A DNA stretch of 64,000 nucleotides from Endomicrobiales bacterium (GCA_016929635.1 JAFGIL010000067.1:1-64000), one strand, 5' to 3'; positions 48,400 through 59,063 are shown, counted from the first letter of the stretch. Numbers and translations are program-made. Notes: generated from the sequence alone by a model not told the origin.

Positions 48400-48517
48400 T
48401 TTCCCCTCCGATTACCGGTAAATTTATAATAACATATAAAATATTATGAACTAAGTCAAGCAGTTTTTTATATGATATTGATAAAAGTAGTAAAAAAATA
48501 TAAAATAGTATGAAGCT

Positions 48518-50566
48518 ATGAATGAAAAACTGCAGTTTAATGCAATTTTAAGAGCTCTAATTAAACTTTTTTATCTAAACGGCATTTTTCTTTTATTAAT
48601 GTCATTATACCGCCTTTTTTTCTTTTCGTATTTTGCAAACCTATCTGATTTCAAAGGTTTATACAGCTATCTTATAAAAGCATTTATTCTGGGCATGCGC
48701 TATGACCTGGCGATCATCGCATATATAAACCTGCCCGTAACACTTACCATAATAATTATCCTAATTTTAAATAGAAAGGCTTATTTTAAGAATTTACTAA
48801 AACCCATAACATATTACTACTCAACCATGTATTCCCTGGTATCCATCCTTTTGATAACCGATTTCGGATTTTTCTTGTACTTTAAAAATCATATCAACAT
48901 CCTGATATTCGGCATTATCGAAGATGATACCGGAGCGCTTATATCCACAATATATGAAAACTATCCCATAATTAAGGCGGTGATAGGTTTTTCGGTTTTT
49001 GTAGTTCTGATATATTTTATTTGCAAATATGTGATTTCACTGATAGAATCAGACACAAAGGAAATCAAGCCTTATTCCGTATTTGTCAAGACGGGTTTTG
49101 CTCTTTTTCTTGTAACCGCAAACGTACTTGCTGCCAGAGGTTCCCTGGGGCTTTTTCCCCTGGGAGTCATGGATGCAGAAATATCCCCCAACTCCTTTAT
49201 CAATAAACTGGCAATAACAGGTATTCATACATTCCAGCAGGCAATCGAATTCAGAATGAAAGAAACCAAGGATTATAATTTAACAAAGGAAATGGGATAC
49301 GAGAACAATATTGAACAGGCTTTCATGGATTTCCTTGACGTAGATGCCTCCAGGCTTAACGGTAAAGAGATAGGGCTTTCTTTGGTAAGGAAGACAAGAA
49401 AGAACATATTATTGCAAGATGCTAAACCAAATGTAATAGTAATTATGATGGAGGGATTCGGCGCGGACCTGATGAAATACAACTCCGAGGAATTTGACGT
49501 GCTGGGTGATTTAAAGAAGCATTTTGCTTCAGATTATTTTTTCCCAAATTTTCTCTCAGGGGATGTCGGCACTATAGGAAGCATAGAATCAGTATGTTTT
49601 AACATCCCCAAGAGGCCGCAATCCAAACCTTTAACCCAGTCTAAATACGCATATAACGATTATGCTTTTGCAGGTGCAAAACCTTATAAAAAAGCAGGAT
49701 ATGAGACTATTTTTATGTACGGTGGGAATGCAAACTGGAGAAATATGCTCTCCATTATGCCCAAGGTTGGTTTTGATTTCATTGAAGGACAGGGCTCTAT
49801 GAAGCCCGAATACTTAAAAAACCAGTGGGGCGTATACGACGAATTTCTATTTGACCATATATATGAAAGAATCTCCGTTAAAAACGGAAAACCGAAATTC
49901 ATATTTGTGATGACAACAAGCAACCATCCCCCGTACTCGCTGCCGCCGACTTACAAAAAACTTCCTCTTAACATATCCGAGGCACTAAATGACCGGATTA
50001 CAGGGAACAAAGACCTGGCCAAGATGAGATTTCAGACATATCAGTATTCAAACCAAAGGCTTGCAGAATTTATCACAAGGATTAAAAACTCTGAGTTTGC
50101 CGAAAACACAATTATAGCAGTTACCGGAGACCATAACTTCTGGGATGTTTTTGATTATAAAACCGAGGAGCTTATTGATTTATACAGTGTCCCGTTTTAC
50201 ATTTATATTCCTAAAAAACTTAAGCCGGAAACCTCAGACACCGGCACTTTCGGCTGCCATATCGACATACTGCCTACACTTTACAACCTGTCTTTATCAG
50301 ATGCAAAATATATATCAATAGGAACCAATTTGTTTGACTTAAGCATCCCGCACATTGCTTTTAACGTTGACGGGCTGATAATGTCAAGCGATGCGGTGGC
50401 AACTTATTCCTCTATCAATAAAAGCACTTCATACTACAGATTGAACGACAACAGGAAACTGTCCCCGTCAAATCAAACAGATAAACACAACATGATACTT
50501 AAACACTACAAATCCGCACTCGCAGTTACGGAATATTTGATTAAAAACCCTTTTGACATAAAATAA
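48518..50566 (+). CDS. LTA synthase-like membrane sulfatase
   Basis: N-terminal TM segments; PNVIVIMMEGFGADL; TTSNHPPYSLP; IAVTGDHNFWD. Confidence 0.9.
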   Translation: MNEKLQFNAILRALIKLFYLNGIFLLLMSLYRLFFFSYFANLSDFKGLYSYLIKAFILGMRYDLAIIAYINLPVTLTIIIILILNRKAYFKNLLKPITYYYSTMYSLVSILLITDFGFFLYFKNHINILIFGIIEDDTGALISTIYENYPIIKAVIGFSVFVVLIYFICKYVISLIESDTKEIKPYSVFVKTGFALFLVTANVLAARGSLGLFPLGVMDAEISPNSFINKLAITGIHTFQQAIEFRMKETKDYNLTKEMGYENNIEQAFMDFLDVDASRLNGKEIGLSLVRKTRKNILLQDAKPNVIVIMMEGFGADLMKYNSEEFDVLGDLKKHFASDYFFPNFLSGDVGTIGSIESVCFNIPKRPQSKPLTQSKYAYNDYAFAGAKPYKKAGYETIFMYGGNANWRNMLSIMPKVGFDFIEGQGSMKPEYLKNQWGVYDEFLFDHIYERISVKNGKPKFIFVMTTSNHPPYSLPPTYKKLPLNISEALNDRITGNKDLAKMRFQTYQYSNQRLAEFITRIKNSEFAENTIIAVTGDHNFWDVFDYKTEELIDLYSVPFYIYIPKKLKPETSDTGTFGCHIDILPTLYNLSLSDAKYISIGTNLFDLSIPHIAFNVDGLIMSSDAVATYSSINKSTSYYRLNDNRKLSPSNQTDKHNMILKHYKSALAVTEYLIKNPFDIK

Positions 50567-50665
50567 TTGCAGGCATCAGGGATAACACCTTCAGATTTAG
50601 CCCCCTAAAACCTTCGATATTACCCCTTTAGCCTGCAATTTTCTCCACTCTATTACACCTAAATA

Positions 50666-51607
50666 TCAGGAACCATAGACAGGGAATGGATTGACATTTG
50701 TATTCAAATAACGCGGTTTCTGTTCTTTGTCCCACATATTCTTTCTTTTAACTATCTTAATCCCGTACATGTTATCATCAGCTAATTTAAAAAGCTCCTT
50801 TTCATTTTTCAGATTGGAGTGGTATTCCGCTACACCTATACTTATCGAAAATGATATTTTTTGGTCCTCGCCTTCCACGTTAAACCACTTGTCCATGATC
50901 TCATCCATCACCCTGTCCATTGCACGTTTTGCCTGCGCCTCATCGGATTCTGGAAAGATAACGCTAAACTCATCACCGCCGTATCTTGAAATTATATCTG
51001 ACCTTCTTAAAGTCTTCTCCATGATGGAACTAAACTTCTTTAAAACATAATCGCCCACTGTATGACCGTACGAGTCATTTATGTTTTTCAGATTATCAAC
51101 ATCTATGACTGCAAGCGAGAATCTCTGTTTATACCTCTTTGCCATGTTATAAAAAAGACTTAACTGCTTTTTAAAGTAGTGGACATTATAAAGGCCTGTA
51201 AGCCCGTCTGTCATAGCTATTTTTTCATAATAGACCCTTCTTAACAAAGCAGATTCAATCCTTGCCAATAGCTCATCCATGTCACAAGGCTTGGTTATAT
51301 AGTCATCCACGCCCAGCTTGAGGCCTTTGACTTTATCCCCCGTTGCATTCAATGCAGTTAAGAATATAACCGGGATACCTGCTGTTATTATGTCATCATT
51401 GAGTTTTACCCTGGCTTCTCTTCCTCCCATATGCGGCATCATTATATCCAGCAGGATTAAATCCGGTACAACCTTCTTAGCCAGCTTCAACACTTCATAC
51501 CCGTTACTTGCCTTAAAAACCTCATAACCCGCTTCCGTTAGTATTTTTTCCAGAAGTTTCAGAATATTCTTTTCATCATCTGCAATCAATATCTTTTTTT
51601 TGTCCAT
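50666..51607 (-). CDS. response regulator-diguanylate cyclase (REC-GGDEF)
   Basis: ILIADDEKNILKLL; SRYGGDEFSVIFPE; start at SD-preceded ATG 51607. Confidence 0.95.
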   Translation of the reverse strand: MDKKKILIADDEKNILKLLEKILTEAGYEVFKASNGYEVLKLAKKVVPDLILLDIMMPHMGGREARVKLNDDIITAGIPVIFLTALNATGDKVKGLKLGVDDYITKPCDMDELLARIESALLRRVYYEKIAMTDGLTGLYNVHYFKKQLSLFYNMAKRYKQRFSLAVIDVDNLKNINDSYGHTVGDYVLKKFSSIMEKTLRRSDIISRYGGDEFSVIFPESDEAQAKRAMDRVMDEIMDKWFNVEGEDQKISFSISIGVAEYHSNLKNEKELFKLADDNMYGIKIVKRKNMWDKEQKPRYLNTNVNPFPVYGS

Positions 51608-51636
51608 ATTATTCCTCCCCGTAAATTGTTTTATTT

Positions 51637-52026
51637 CTAAACAACGCATTTGCCAATAGTCTCAACTAACTGGCTGAGTTCAAATGATTTTAAAATATAC
51701 CCTTTAACCTCTCTTTTCATAGTAACATCCTTCAGGTTCAGCTCCATTTTAGCCGAAAGTATTATAATAGGTATTTTGCTTATCTCATCAATGTGCTCTG
51801 CTAATGCTTTTTTACCCTGCAGCGCGTGAAATATTCCGCCGTTATAGCTTTTATGCATTGCTATATCTACTATGATTAAATCCGGTTTTTCCGCATGGAT
51901 TTTAGATAATGTTTTTTTCTCGTCACTTAAATAAACAACTTCATAATTATTTTCAGTCAGCATTCTTTCAAGAACATGATAAATTCCTATTTCGTTCCCT
52001 ACAATAAGCACTTTATGCTTCTTCAT
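51637..52026 (-). CDS. single-domain response regulator-like protein
   Basis: KVLIVGNEIGIYHVLERML; PDLIIVDIAMH. Confidence 0.8.
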   Translation of the reverse strand: MKKHKVLIVGNEIGIYHVLERMLTENNYEVVYLSDEKKTLSKIHAEKPDLIIVDIAMHKSYNGGIFHALQGKKALAEHIDEISKIPIIILSAKMELNLKDVTMKREVKGYILKSFELSQLVETIGKCVV

Positions 52027-52036
52027 ACTTCCCCCT

Positions 52037-54601
52037 TTATCTGGCACTGCTATTATTTATTTCCATTTTCGATAAACTGCTTTTACTGTCTTCGTGAATA
52101 TATTCGGTAATTACATTACTGCTTTTGCCTATCAGTTTGGGGGTCTGCTCGCGCCCGTATAAGCGCCTTGCCAGGTAAGAAACTTCGGCAATCACATAAT
52201 CCTCAAGTTCCTTAAAAGTCAGCACATCGTTACTGTCAGTGTTAGCATCTCCGTGTAATCCCTTTAAAAAAAAGTAAGTAAACAAGGAATGCTGTTTTTC
52301 CGGATACCACGACGTGAGTTCGGTATCAGAACATCCCGTGAAAACATTTATCCCTTTTGGTATCTTGGATCTGTAAACCATGGCCAGAGGACTTGCGCCT
52401 TTCACCAGCGTACCGCTTTCTGAATTTCCCGAGAAGCACGCATCCAGTACAACCGTCATATTTTTCGCGGGCAATTTGCTGATGTTATAATAAAACTGGT
52501 CCAGAGAATAACCGCTTAATTCAACATAGTTAGAATGGCAGTCCGAAGGCACAAAGTATGTTGCTTTCGAATTAACCCCGGGCGCGCCGTGCCCCGTATA
52601 GTAAATGAAGACGTCGGATTTCCCGGATTTTATATAGTTGAATAACTGTCCTTTATGGTTATCCCTGGTCCCGAAAATTCTTTCAAAATCGGCTTTTGTC
52701 GGATTTTCAGCAAATATTATATTGCCTTCCCTGTAACCCAGAGTCTTAACAAGGTATTGCTTTACCATATAAGCATCATTTAAGGCATACTTAACCCTGG
52801 GAACTGACTCATTCGTATACTCCTGTACTCCGATTACAACAGCGACTGCATCCGGATTCACCTTTCCTTTGGGAATATCCTCGTTGATTTCTGATTGGTA
52901 ACTGACTATCTCCGAACCAGCTGATTTAGCGTCAAGCACCAGGGCAAGCTCTTCAATCATTTCCTGGTATGTCCTGGATTGTTTTTCTTCAACAACGTTT
53001 TTGGCTATCCAACCGCCGCCTTCAAGGTAATACCAGCTTCCCTTTTCTCCTATTGCTATCAGGATTGCTTCCTCTTTTACGGAAGCTACTTTATTGGATG
53101 ATTTATCCGGTTTTTCCGCGATAGATGCGTCTTTTTTAGCCTTGAGATATACATATTTCGGGGTATAATCAACAACCGGTTCTCTAATATTAAAAGGAAT
53201 ATCGATGCTTTTTGCGGAGGTATCCGTGACTTTCAATACAAGCTCCGTTTCAGGCGTTATCATTATCTTGGATTCAAACGGATATGCATCCGTATAAACA
53301 TTATCAGCTTTGTTAAAGCTGAATTTCTTCCTTAATAATTCCATATTGCCTATTTTCACGCTTGATATTTTCTTGTCATCATATGCAACACCTTTTATAT
53401 AAAGGTACGGTTCTTCAAAATGCTTTTCATATATTTCCACAGCGGGCTTCATCAGGTCCGGCTTCTCAAAAGATATGTTATCTGCAGATATCCAGCCTTT
53501 CAGGGTTTTGCCGACTTTTACATACAGGCTATTACCTTTCTGTGCCATAACCTCGACTCTTGTCATAACAGGAAGCCTGGTTAATACTTTTCCTGTTGAG
53601 CTGAAAAGCCCAGCTTCATCTTTTGTTGTGTAAACATATTTGTCTAACGGGTTCTTCCATAAAGTAATTTTTTTATCACCGCCGCCCGTAGCAATATATT
53701 TCCCGTCATGAGAAAATGCGGCAGAATAAACATAAGATGAGCCATTATCAAACTCTTCCAGGCATTCGCCTGTAACAAGCGACCATATCCTTATTTGCTG
53801 ATCGCTGGACCCTGAAACTACACATTTCCCGTACGGAGCCATGGATACAGAATAAACCTGCCCGGAGCCGTTTTTCAGCGTCTTGATACACTCTCCAGAA
53901 TCCAGCGACCAGACTTTTATGGTCTTGTCGTCGCTGCCAGATAACAAATAGTTTCCCTCACTCGAGAACGAGACCGAATTTACATAATCCAGATGCCCTT
54001 TAAAAGTCCTCACCAGATACCCGTCACTAATTCTCCAGACTTTTACTATATTACTCATGCCCCCGGACGCAATATACTCTCCATTTGGAGAAATCGCAAT
54101 TGACAGAACCCATCCGACCACCAGCCTGAAACTCCTTATGCATTTCCCTGTATCAACTGACCATATCCTTAATGATTTATCCGCGCTGCCGGATGCGATA
54201 TACTTCCCGTCAGGTGAAAAACATACAGCATGAACCCACCCCGTATGCCCCTGGAAAGTCTTAACACATTCCCCTGTTTCAACAGACCACAATTTTATGG
54301 TGTTATCTTCACTGCCGGAAGCAAGGTATTTGCTGTCAGGTGAAAAAACTACCGACCACACACCTCCTGTATGCCCTTTAAAAGTATTCATACAGGTACC
54401 GCTTTTCACGTGCCACAGCTTTACCGAATTATCAAAACTCCCGGAGGCAAGATATTTGCCGTCTTTTGAAAAAGACACGGATCTTACCAGCTGCGCATGA
54501 TCTTCCAGGATTTTTAACTTGTAATCCTGCTTTGCAGCGGCAAAACTGCTTAGAACCAGGATTAAAATTGTAATAATTAAATAAATTGCTTTTTTAATCA
54601 T
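52037..54601 (-). CDS. secreted WD40-SH3-like-caspase (C14) protein
   Basis: About seven WD40 repeats (KYLASGSxDxTIKLW); caspase His YYTGHGAPG and Cys VVLDACFSG; signal peptide. Confidence 0.93.
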   Translation of the reverse strand: MIKKAIYLIITILILVLSSFAAAKQDYKLKILEDHAQLVRSVSFSKDGKYLASGSFDNSVKLWHVKSGTCMNTFKGHTGGVWSVVFSPDSKYLASGSEDNTIKLWSVETGECVKTFQGHTGWVHAVCFSPDGKYIASGSADKSLRIWSVDTGKCIRSFRLVVGWVLSIAISPNGEYIASGGMSNIVKVWRISDGYLVRTFKGHLDYVNSVSFSSEGNYLLSGSDDKTIKVWSLDSGECIKTLKNGSGQVYSVSMAPYGKCVVSGSSDQQIRIWSLVTGECLEEFDNGSSYVYSAAFSHDGKYIATGGGDKKITLWKNPLDKYVYTTKDEAGLFSSTGKVLTRLPVMTRVEVMAQKGNSLYVKVGKTLKGWISADNISFEKPDLMKPAVEIYEKHFEEPYLYIKGVAYDDKKISSVKIGNMELLRKKFSFNKADNVYTDAYPFESKIMITPETELVLKVTDTSAKSIDIPFNIREPVVDYTPKYVYLKAKKDASIAEKPDKSSNKVASVKEEAILIAIGEKGSWYYLEGGGWIAKNVVEEKQSRTYQEMIEELALVLDAKSAGSEIVSYQSEINEDIPKGKVNPDAVAVVIGVQEYTNESVPRVKYALNDAYMVKQYLVKTLGYREGNIIFAENPTKADFERIFGTRDNHKGQLFNYIKSGKSDVFIYYTGHGAPGVNSKATYFVPSDCHSNYVELSGYSLDQFYYNISKLPAKNMTVVLDACFSGNSESGTLVKGASPLAMVYRSKIPKGINVFTGCSDTELTSWYPEKQHSLFTYFFLKGLHGDANTDSNDVLTFKELEDYVIAEVSYLARRLYGREQTPKLIGKSSNVITEYIHEDSKSSLSKMEINNSSAR

Positions 54602-54610
54602 TTTTACACC

Positions 54611-55858
54611 CTATTGCTGCCTCTCTTTTATACCGTAAGGCAATATGACCATTGCCCATTGAGAACGCTCCAGTTCAGCCAACCTCTTGAATATTTTGGA
54701 TGCATCGCCCAAATATAACTGGGAACAGCCGCAAATCTCAACTTCATCAACATCCATTACGTCAAATAATGGCTTGTCTTTTGTAATTATTATGTGCAGA
54801 AACTCCTGCGTTTCCTTTTTATTTTCGGGCAAATACGTTTTAAGGGATATATTTGTATAATCCGGCGTACAGCTCGGGAAATCAAAAATCTCGCCTGCAT
54901 TCACGTAATTTACCTTATCATACCAATTCGGATATAAAAGCGATGCATTCTTATCTTCATCTATTACGATAAGATGTACGTATGAGTTCTTTGTTGCCCA
55001 GAAAGAAACATTAAAATTGTCCCCGTTATAATAAAGAGGCTGATTCAACCCGAGCTTTTTATTTTTATAATCCAGCTTTATCTCATATGACGGGTCTCTC
55101 TGGCCCTTTGAAATAATTTCTCCTTTTATTTTTACGTAACACTTAATCCCGCCTTCTTTCAGGTTCTCATACACAGGAGCCTCAACTTGTTTGTAATCAA
55201 CAATAGCATTGCTCCATAAAAGCACATAGTTGGATACGAAACTGTAGCTTTTCTTATTGGACTCTAACATGTAATCCTGAAACACACTTTGAACGTCAAT
55301 ACCGTTTTTCTTCAATGCCTTGTTCAGGGCATCCTCTTCCGCTCTTTTTTCAGCATCAAAAGCGCGCTCAAACTTGGACGCCGCACCTTCGCCCACTTCT
55401 TCAAATCTAATCACTCTCTCCTGTATCCTTTTATCTGTATCTGTATTATCTGACAGCACGGGCAATCCCAGGGCACCGGAAGAGACTTTATTGTATTTAT
55501 CTATATGCCTGTCAAGTTCTGAAAATGAATCATTAGCCCTGTTTCTAATGCAATTTATGGAAGAGGGCTTCTTTGCCGCACATGCACACAAGGATAAGTA
55601 ACATCCAATAGCAATAAAAATGCATACATTGCTTTTACCGCAGAAAATGCTTTTTAAGTTGTAATATACTTTTGTGTAGAGTATTTTGTATTTCAGATTG
55701 AATTTGATATTGTAAATTGCCATATTTATGTTATGTACTAAAACCGAATATTTCCAGGAAACGTATTTCATTCTCAGATAATGCTTTAGTCTATTGTAAC
55801 GGCTTTCTAAACTGTATAATTTGTAAATTGACTTGTTTCTTATATATTTCCTCATCAT
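54611..55858 (-). CDS. DUF4384-type protein with internal lipobox-like hydrophobic segment
   Basis: LYYNGDNFNVSFWATKNSYVHLIVIDEDKNASLLYPN; start at SD-preceded ATGATG. Confidence 0.75.
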   Translation of the reverse strand: MMRKYIRNKSIYKLYSLESRYNRLKHYLRMKYVSWKYSVLVHNINMAIYNIKFNLKYKILYTKVYYNLKSIFCGKSNVCIFIAIGCYLSLCACAAKKPSSINCIRNRANDSFSELDRHIDKYNKVSSGALGLPVLSDNTDTDKRIQERVIRFEEVGEGAASKFERAFDAEKRAEEDALNKALKKNGIDVQSVFQDYMLESNKKSYSFVSNYVLLWSNAIVDYKQVEAPVYENLKEGGIKCYVKIKGEIISKGQRDPSYEIKLDYKNKKLGLNQPLYYNGDNFNVSFWATKNSYVHLIVIDEDKNASLLYPNWYDKVNYVNAGEIFDFPSCTPDYTNISLKTYLPENKKETQEFLHIIITKDKPLFDVMDVDEVEICGCSQLYLGDASKIFKRLAELERSQWAMVILPYGIKERQQ

Positions 55859-55892
55859 ACAATCCTCCATTCAATCCCCATTTGTAATAACT

Positions 55893-55906
55893 GCAATTTT
55901 TATTCC
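55893..55906 (-). promoter_or_regulatory. sigma-54-type (-24/-12) promoter
   Basis: Minus strand ATGGAATAAAAATTGCAG: GG-N10-GC. Confidence 0.65.
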
Positions 55907-56079
55907 ATAATTTCCGTTAGTAACTATTTCAAAAAACTATTCTTTTTTGAATTGTTTTCCGGTATTCCTAAAATCAAATCCTATCAATGATGTCTCAGAA
56001 GTGATACAGTAAACTTTACGATAACAAAACTTATTGAAATTTTATGCCATTTTTAAATCTTATTTTTAATACAATGGAG

Positions 56080-56808
56080 TTACAATGTAACCTCATATTT
56101 TGTACAGAGTCTTTTATTGTAAGATTCAAAGTTGCTTTCCAGAATTATTGTAACGCATGCATCTACGGCATCGGGATCGTAAAGAACGCCTCTATTTTGA
56201 ACTACTTCCTGAATTGCATCTAATACGTTTTGACTTGATTTATCAAACATAATGGAATCAACAACATCAGCAACTGCTAATATTTTTGCCTCAGTCCATA
56301 TCTCATTTCCGCTCAATCCAAATGGATATCCGGAGCCGTTGATACGTTCATGGTGCTGCGCAACCACTTCACCAATTGGCCATGAAAAACCGGCGGTTTT
56401 TAATATTTCGCTGCTGATTGTTGAATGCGTTTTGACTATATCAAACTCATGGTCGTTTAATTTATTGGGTAAAGTTGTAACCTCTTCCGGTATGAACATC
56501 AGGCCAACATCATGAAGCAGGCCTGCAATACGAATTATATTGATTCTTTTCTCGGAAAGCCCTATTCTTCTTCCTATTTTACATGCCAGAAGCGATACCC
56601 TGCGCTGGTGTTTTTCAAGATCAGTGTCTATTTTTTCGCTAATGTTTATTGAATTATACAAGGATTCGTTAATTACCCAGTTTGTTTCTTTAACCCTCTG
56701 CCTTAATTCATTCTCAAATCTAAATAAATTCAACTGCACCAATCCTGCCAAATGCCTGAATTTTTCCTCATTTTCCAGCAAATTAACTAAGTTATGATTT
56801 GTATTCAT
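56080..56808 (-). CDS. HD-GYP domain phosphodiesterase-like protein
   Basis: RIAGLLHDVGLMFIP; VAQHHERINGSGYPFGLSGNEI. Confidence 0.93.
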   Translation of the reverse strand: MNTNHNLVNLLENEEKFRHLAGLVQLNLFRFENELRQRVKETNWVINESLYNSINISEKIDTDLEKHQRRVSLLACKIGRRIGLSEKRINIIRIAGLLHDVGLMFIPEEVTTLPNKLNDHEFDIVKTHSTISSEILKTAGFSWPIGEVVAQHHERINGSGYPFGLSGNEIWTEAKILAVADVVDSIMFDKSSQNVLDAIQEVVQNRGVLYDPDAVDACVTIILESNFESYNKRLCTKYEVTL

Positions 56809-56848
56809 TGTCTTCCTCCTTTTTTTACTCTTCCCAACAATTCTTACT

Positions 56849-56862
56849 GCAATTTATATGCC
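56849..56862 (-). promoter_or_regulatory. sigma-54-type (-24/-12) promoter
   Basis: Minus strand TTGGCATATAAATTGCAG: GG-N10-GC, ~40 nt before HD-GYP start. Confidence 0.7.
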
Positions 56863-56887
56863 AAATTAAGGGTGTATATAAAAAAAA

Positions 56888-56914
56888 CCACATTGTTATA
56901 ACTAAACAATGTGG
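56888..56914 (-). terminator. intrinsic terminator
   Basis: CCACATTGTT..AACAATGTGG then T-run on the minus strand. Confidence 0.8.
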
Positions 56915-56969
56915 CTTTTAGACTTATATTGTCTATTCAATTAAATTGAATAGATATTATTCTCTGTAA

Positions 56970-57545
56970 TTATTTGGCGAATAATTCGATAATTTTATCC
57001 CTTATTCCTCTGGGTGTCAGCATAAAATCAACTTTTTTTGTTGCAATAGCAGCTTTCGGCATATAGTGAAGAGCGCAGCTGTTATATTCCTGGGCTATTG
57101 TAACCCCCCCGATTTCCTTAATGTGGCTGATACCTGCTGCACCGTCTTTACCCATACCGGTGAGAATGATTCCCGTAAAATGATAGCCTTGTATTTTCTG
57201 CATCGATTGCATTGCTACATCTATTGAGGGCATAACAAAATTAACAAAATTGCCGCACTCAAGCCGTATTTTTTCATTTAGAACCACTTTCAAATGGATT
57301 TTGCTTGGCGCAATGTATACCGTTTCATTCTGAAGATACTCGTTGTTATCGGGTATCTTCACATTCATATCTGTTTTTGCGCCCAGCTCCCTCCTGAGTG
57401 ATTCATTTATGCACAGGGGCATATGCTGGACTATAATAACAGAAGCATTTATTTTTGGCATCCCGGAAAATATCGCATCAAGGGCTCTCGGCCCCCCTGC
57501 TGATGCTCCTATTATTATGATGTTTTTAGAAAACGATACTCTCAT
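56970..57545 (-). CDS. CheB-type methylesterase domain protein
   Basis: IIIGASAGGPRALDAIF; GIILTGMGKDGAAGISHIKEIGG. Confidence 0.92.
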   Translation of the reverse strand: MRVSFSKNIIIIGASAGGPRALDAIFSGMPKINASVIIVQHMPLCINESLRRELGAKTDMNVKIPDNNEYLQNETVYIAPSKIHLKVVLNEKIRLECGNFVNFVMPSIDVAMQSMQKIQGYHFTGIILTGMGKDGAAGISHIKEIGGVTIAQEYNSCALHYMPKAAIATKKVDFMLTPRGIRDKIIELFAK

Positions 57546-57550
57546 ATGTT

Positions 57551-57928
57551 TTATTTATTAAGATACGAACTGTACTTCTGCACTATATCAACTAACTCAT
57601 CGGAATCAAAAGGTTTCGTTACGTAATCTATTACGTACTCCTTTACGCTTTCCATCTTTTCGCTCGGCTGCTCCACTGCTGTCAGCATAATAATGACTAT
57701 ATCTTTCCACAGCCCCTTGTCAATAATCTGTTTTACGGTATCCCAGCCGTCAATTCCGGGCATCATAATATCCAATATTATTACTCCCTTAAATCCTTTT
57801 TCCAGTTCCTCAATACACTCTTTTCCATTGCTTGCAGTGACTACTTCATAGCCATTATGCTCAAAAAGGACTCTAATTGTAGTTAAAATATCCGGTTCAT
57901 CATCAACTACCATTAATTTTTTTATCAT
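57551..57928 (-). CDS. single-domain response regulator
   Basis: KLMVVDDEPDILTTIRVLF; VIILDIMMPGIDGWD; YVTKPFD. Confidence 0.95.
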   Translation of the reverse strand: MIKKLMVVDDEPDILTTIRVLFEHNGYEVVTASNGKECIEELEKGFKGVIILDIMMPGIDGWDTVKQIIDKGLWKDIVIIMLTAVEQPSEKMESVKEYVIDYVTKPFDSDELVDIVQKYSSYLNK

Positions 57929-57965
57929 AAACCTTATCCTCCCTGATTATGAACTAGTATTAAGT

Positions 57966-59063
57966 TTAAAAAGCTAATTTGATTAATCCCTGAACGCCGA
58001 AGTCGCCAACGCTTTCCTTTTGTGAGCCGTATTCGCTTGAGCTGTCACCAAAAACCGCAAAAGGAAGTATCGCTATTTCAATTATGTCATTATAAAAATA
58101 GTCGGCCACGCTGCCTATAATGGTCGAACTGTCATTAAGATTTGAGAATACAAAACCGGTTATTGTCAGTTTCTCGCTAAACAGATAACTGGCTGACGGA
58201 ACAATATAATCAACCCCCAGAGTCCTGCCTTTAAACAATAAATTGACGTCATAATTTGCCTTATTTTTTGAACCAAAGCCATTGTAATAATACTCGCAGT
58301 TAAAAGTCCATCTGTCATAAATATATTCAAGGCCCGTCACGAATTCGTCTTTTTCCTGATCATTGAATCTTGCTGCTTCCAGCCATATGCCCCAGTCTAT
58401 TTTTGGGATTGACCCCTTAATCGATACACCAAATACATTATCGTCATTATCTGTGTATTCTGTCCCATTTACCTCAAACTCTCTCTCTCCTAATTTCGTA
58501 TAAGAAAGCGCTATGTCGAAATCAGATACATTCTTTTTTATCCGCAGGCCAAAATCTTCCTTTCCTGTTTCGTCTATAGTAATATCAGAGCTTACCTCAT
58601 TCTCTATGGAATATCCGGCAGCATAAACAAAATCTGTCATTGCCCCAAAATGATATGAAGTTAAAGTAACAGCATCTCTCCCTGTCTTATAATATACAGG
58701 GTCAAATGCAGCCCCCAGCGGCTTTGAGTTGAAAATATCGGTAGGATTAAAGTTATACCCGCTTCCCCATGCCATCAGCTGCCTTCCGACAACCAAATCA
58801 AACTTACCCTTTAGAAACTTTACATAAGCAACGTTCAACCTGTGTTTGCTGTCCTCGTACTGATAATGAATATCGCTTACGATATTCTTCTTATCCAGCA
58901 GTTTAAGAAATATCCTGCCAGAGATATCAGACGATGCCTCGGATTTCTTTGCTGAAACAGCGCTTAGAATAACCTCTGAAGTTAAATCCACTGCATAACA
59001 AGGAAGGACAAAAAATGAAAAGATATAAACCGCTAAAATATATTTCAATTTAACCATTTGCAC
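57966..59063 (-). CDS. outer-membrane porin-like protein
   Basis: Signal peptide; VVGRQLMAWGSGYNFNPTDIFN; barrel-like strands. Confidence 0.7.
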   Translation of the reverse strand: MQMVKLKYILAVYIFSFFVLPCYAVDLTSEVILSAVSAKKSEASSDISGRIFLKLLDKKNIVSDIHYQYEDSKHRLNVAYVKFLKGKFDLVVGRQLMAWGSGYNFNPTDIFNSKPLGAAFDPVYYKTGRDAVTLTSYHFGAMTDFVYAAGYSIENEVSSDITIDETGKEDFGLRIKKNVSDFDIALSYTKLGEREFEVNGTEYTDNDDNVFGVSIKGSIPKIDWGIWLEAARFNDQEKDEFVTGLEYIYDRWTFNCEYYYNGFGSKNKANYDVNLLFKGRTLGVDYIVPSASYLFSEKLTITGFVFSNLNDSSTIIGSVADYFYNDIIEIAILPFAVFGDSSSEYGSQKESVGDFGVQGLIKLAF

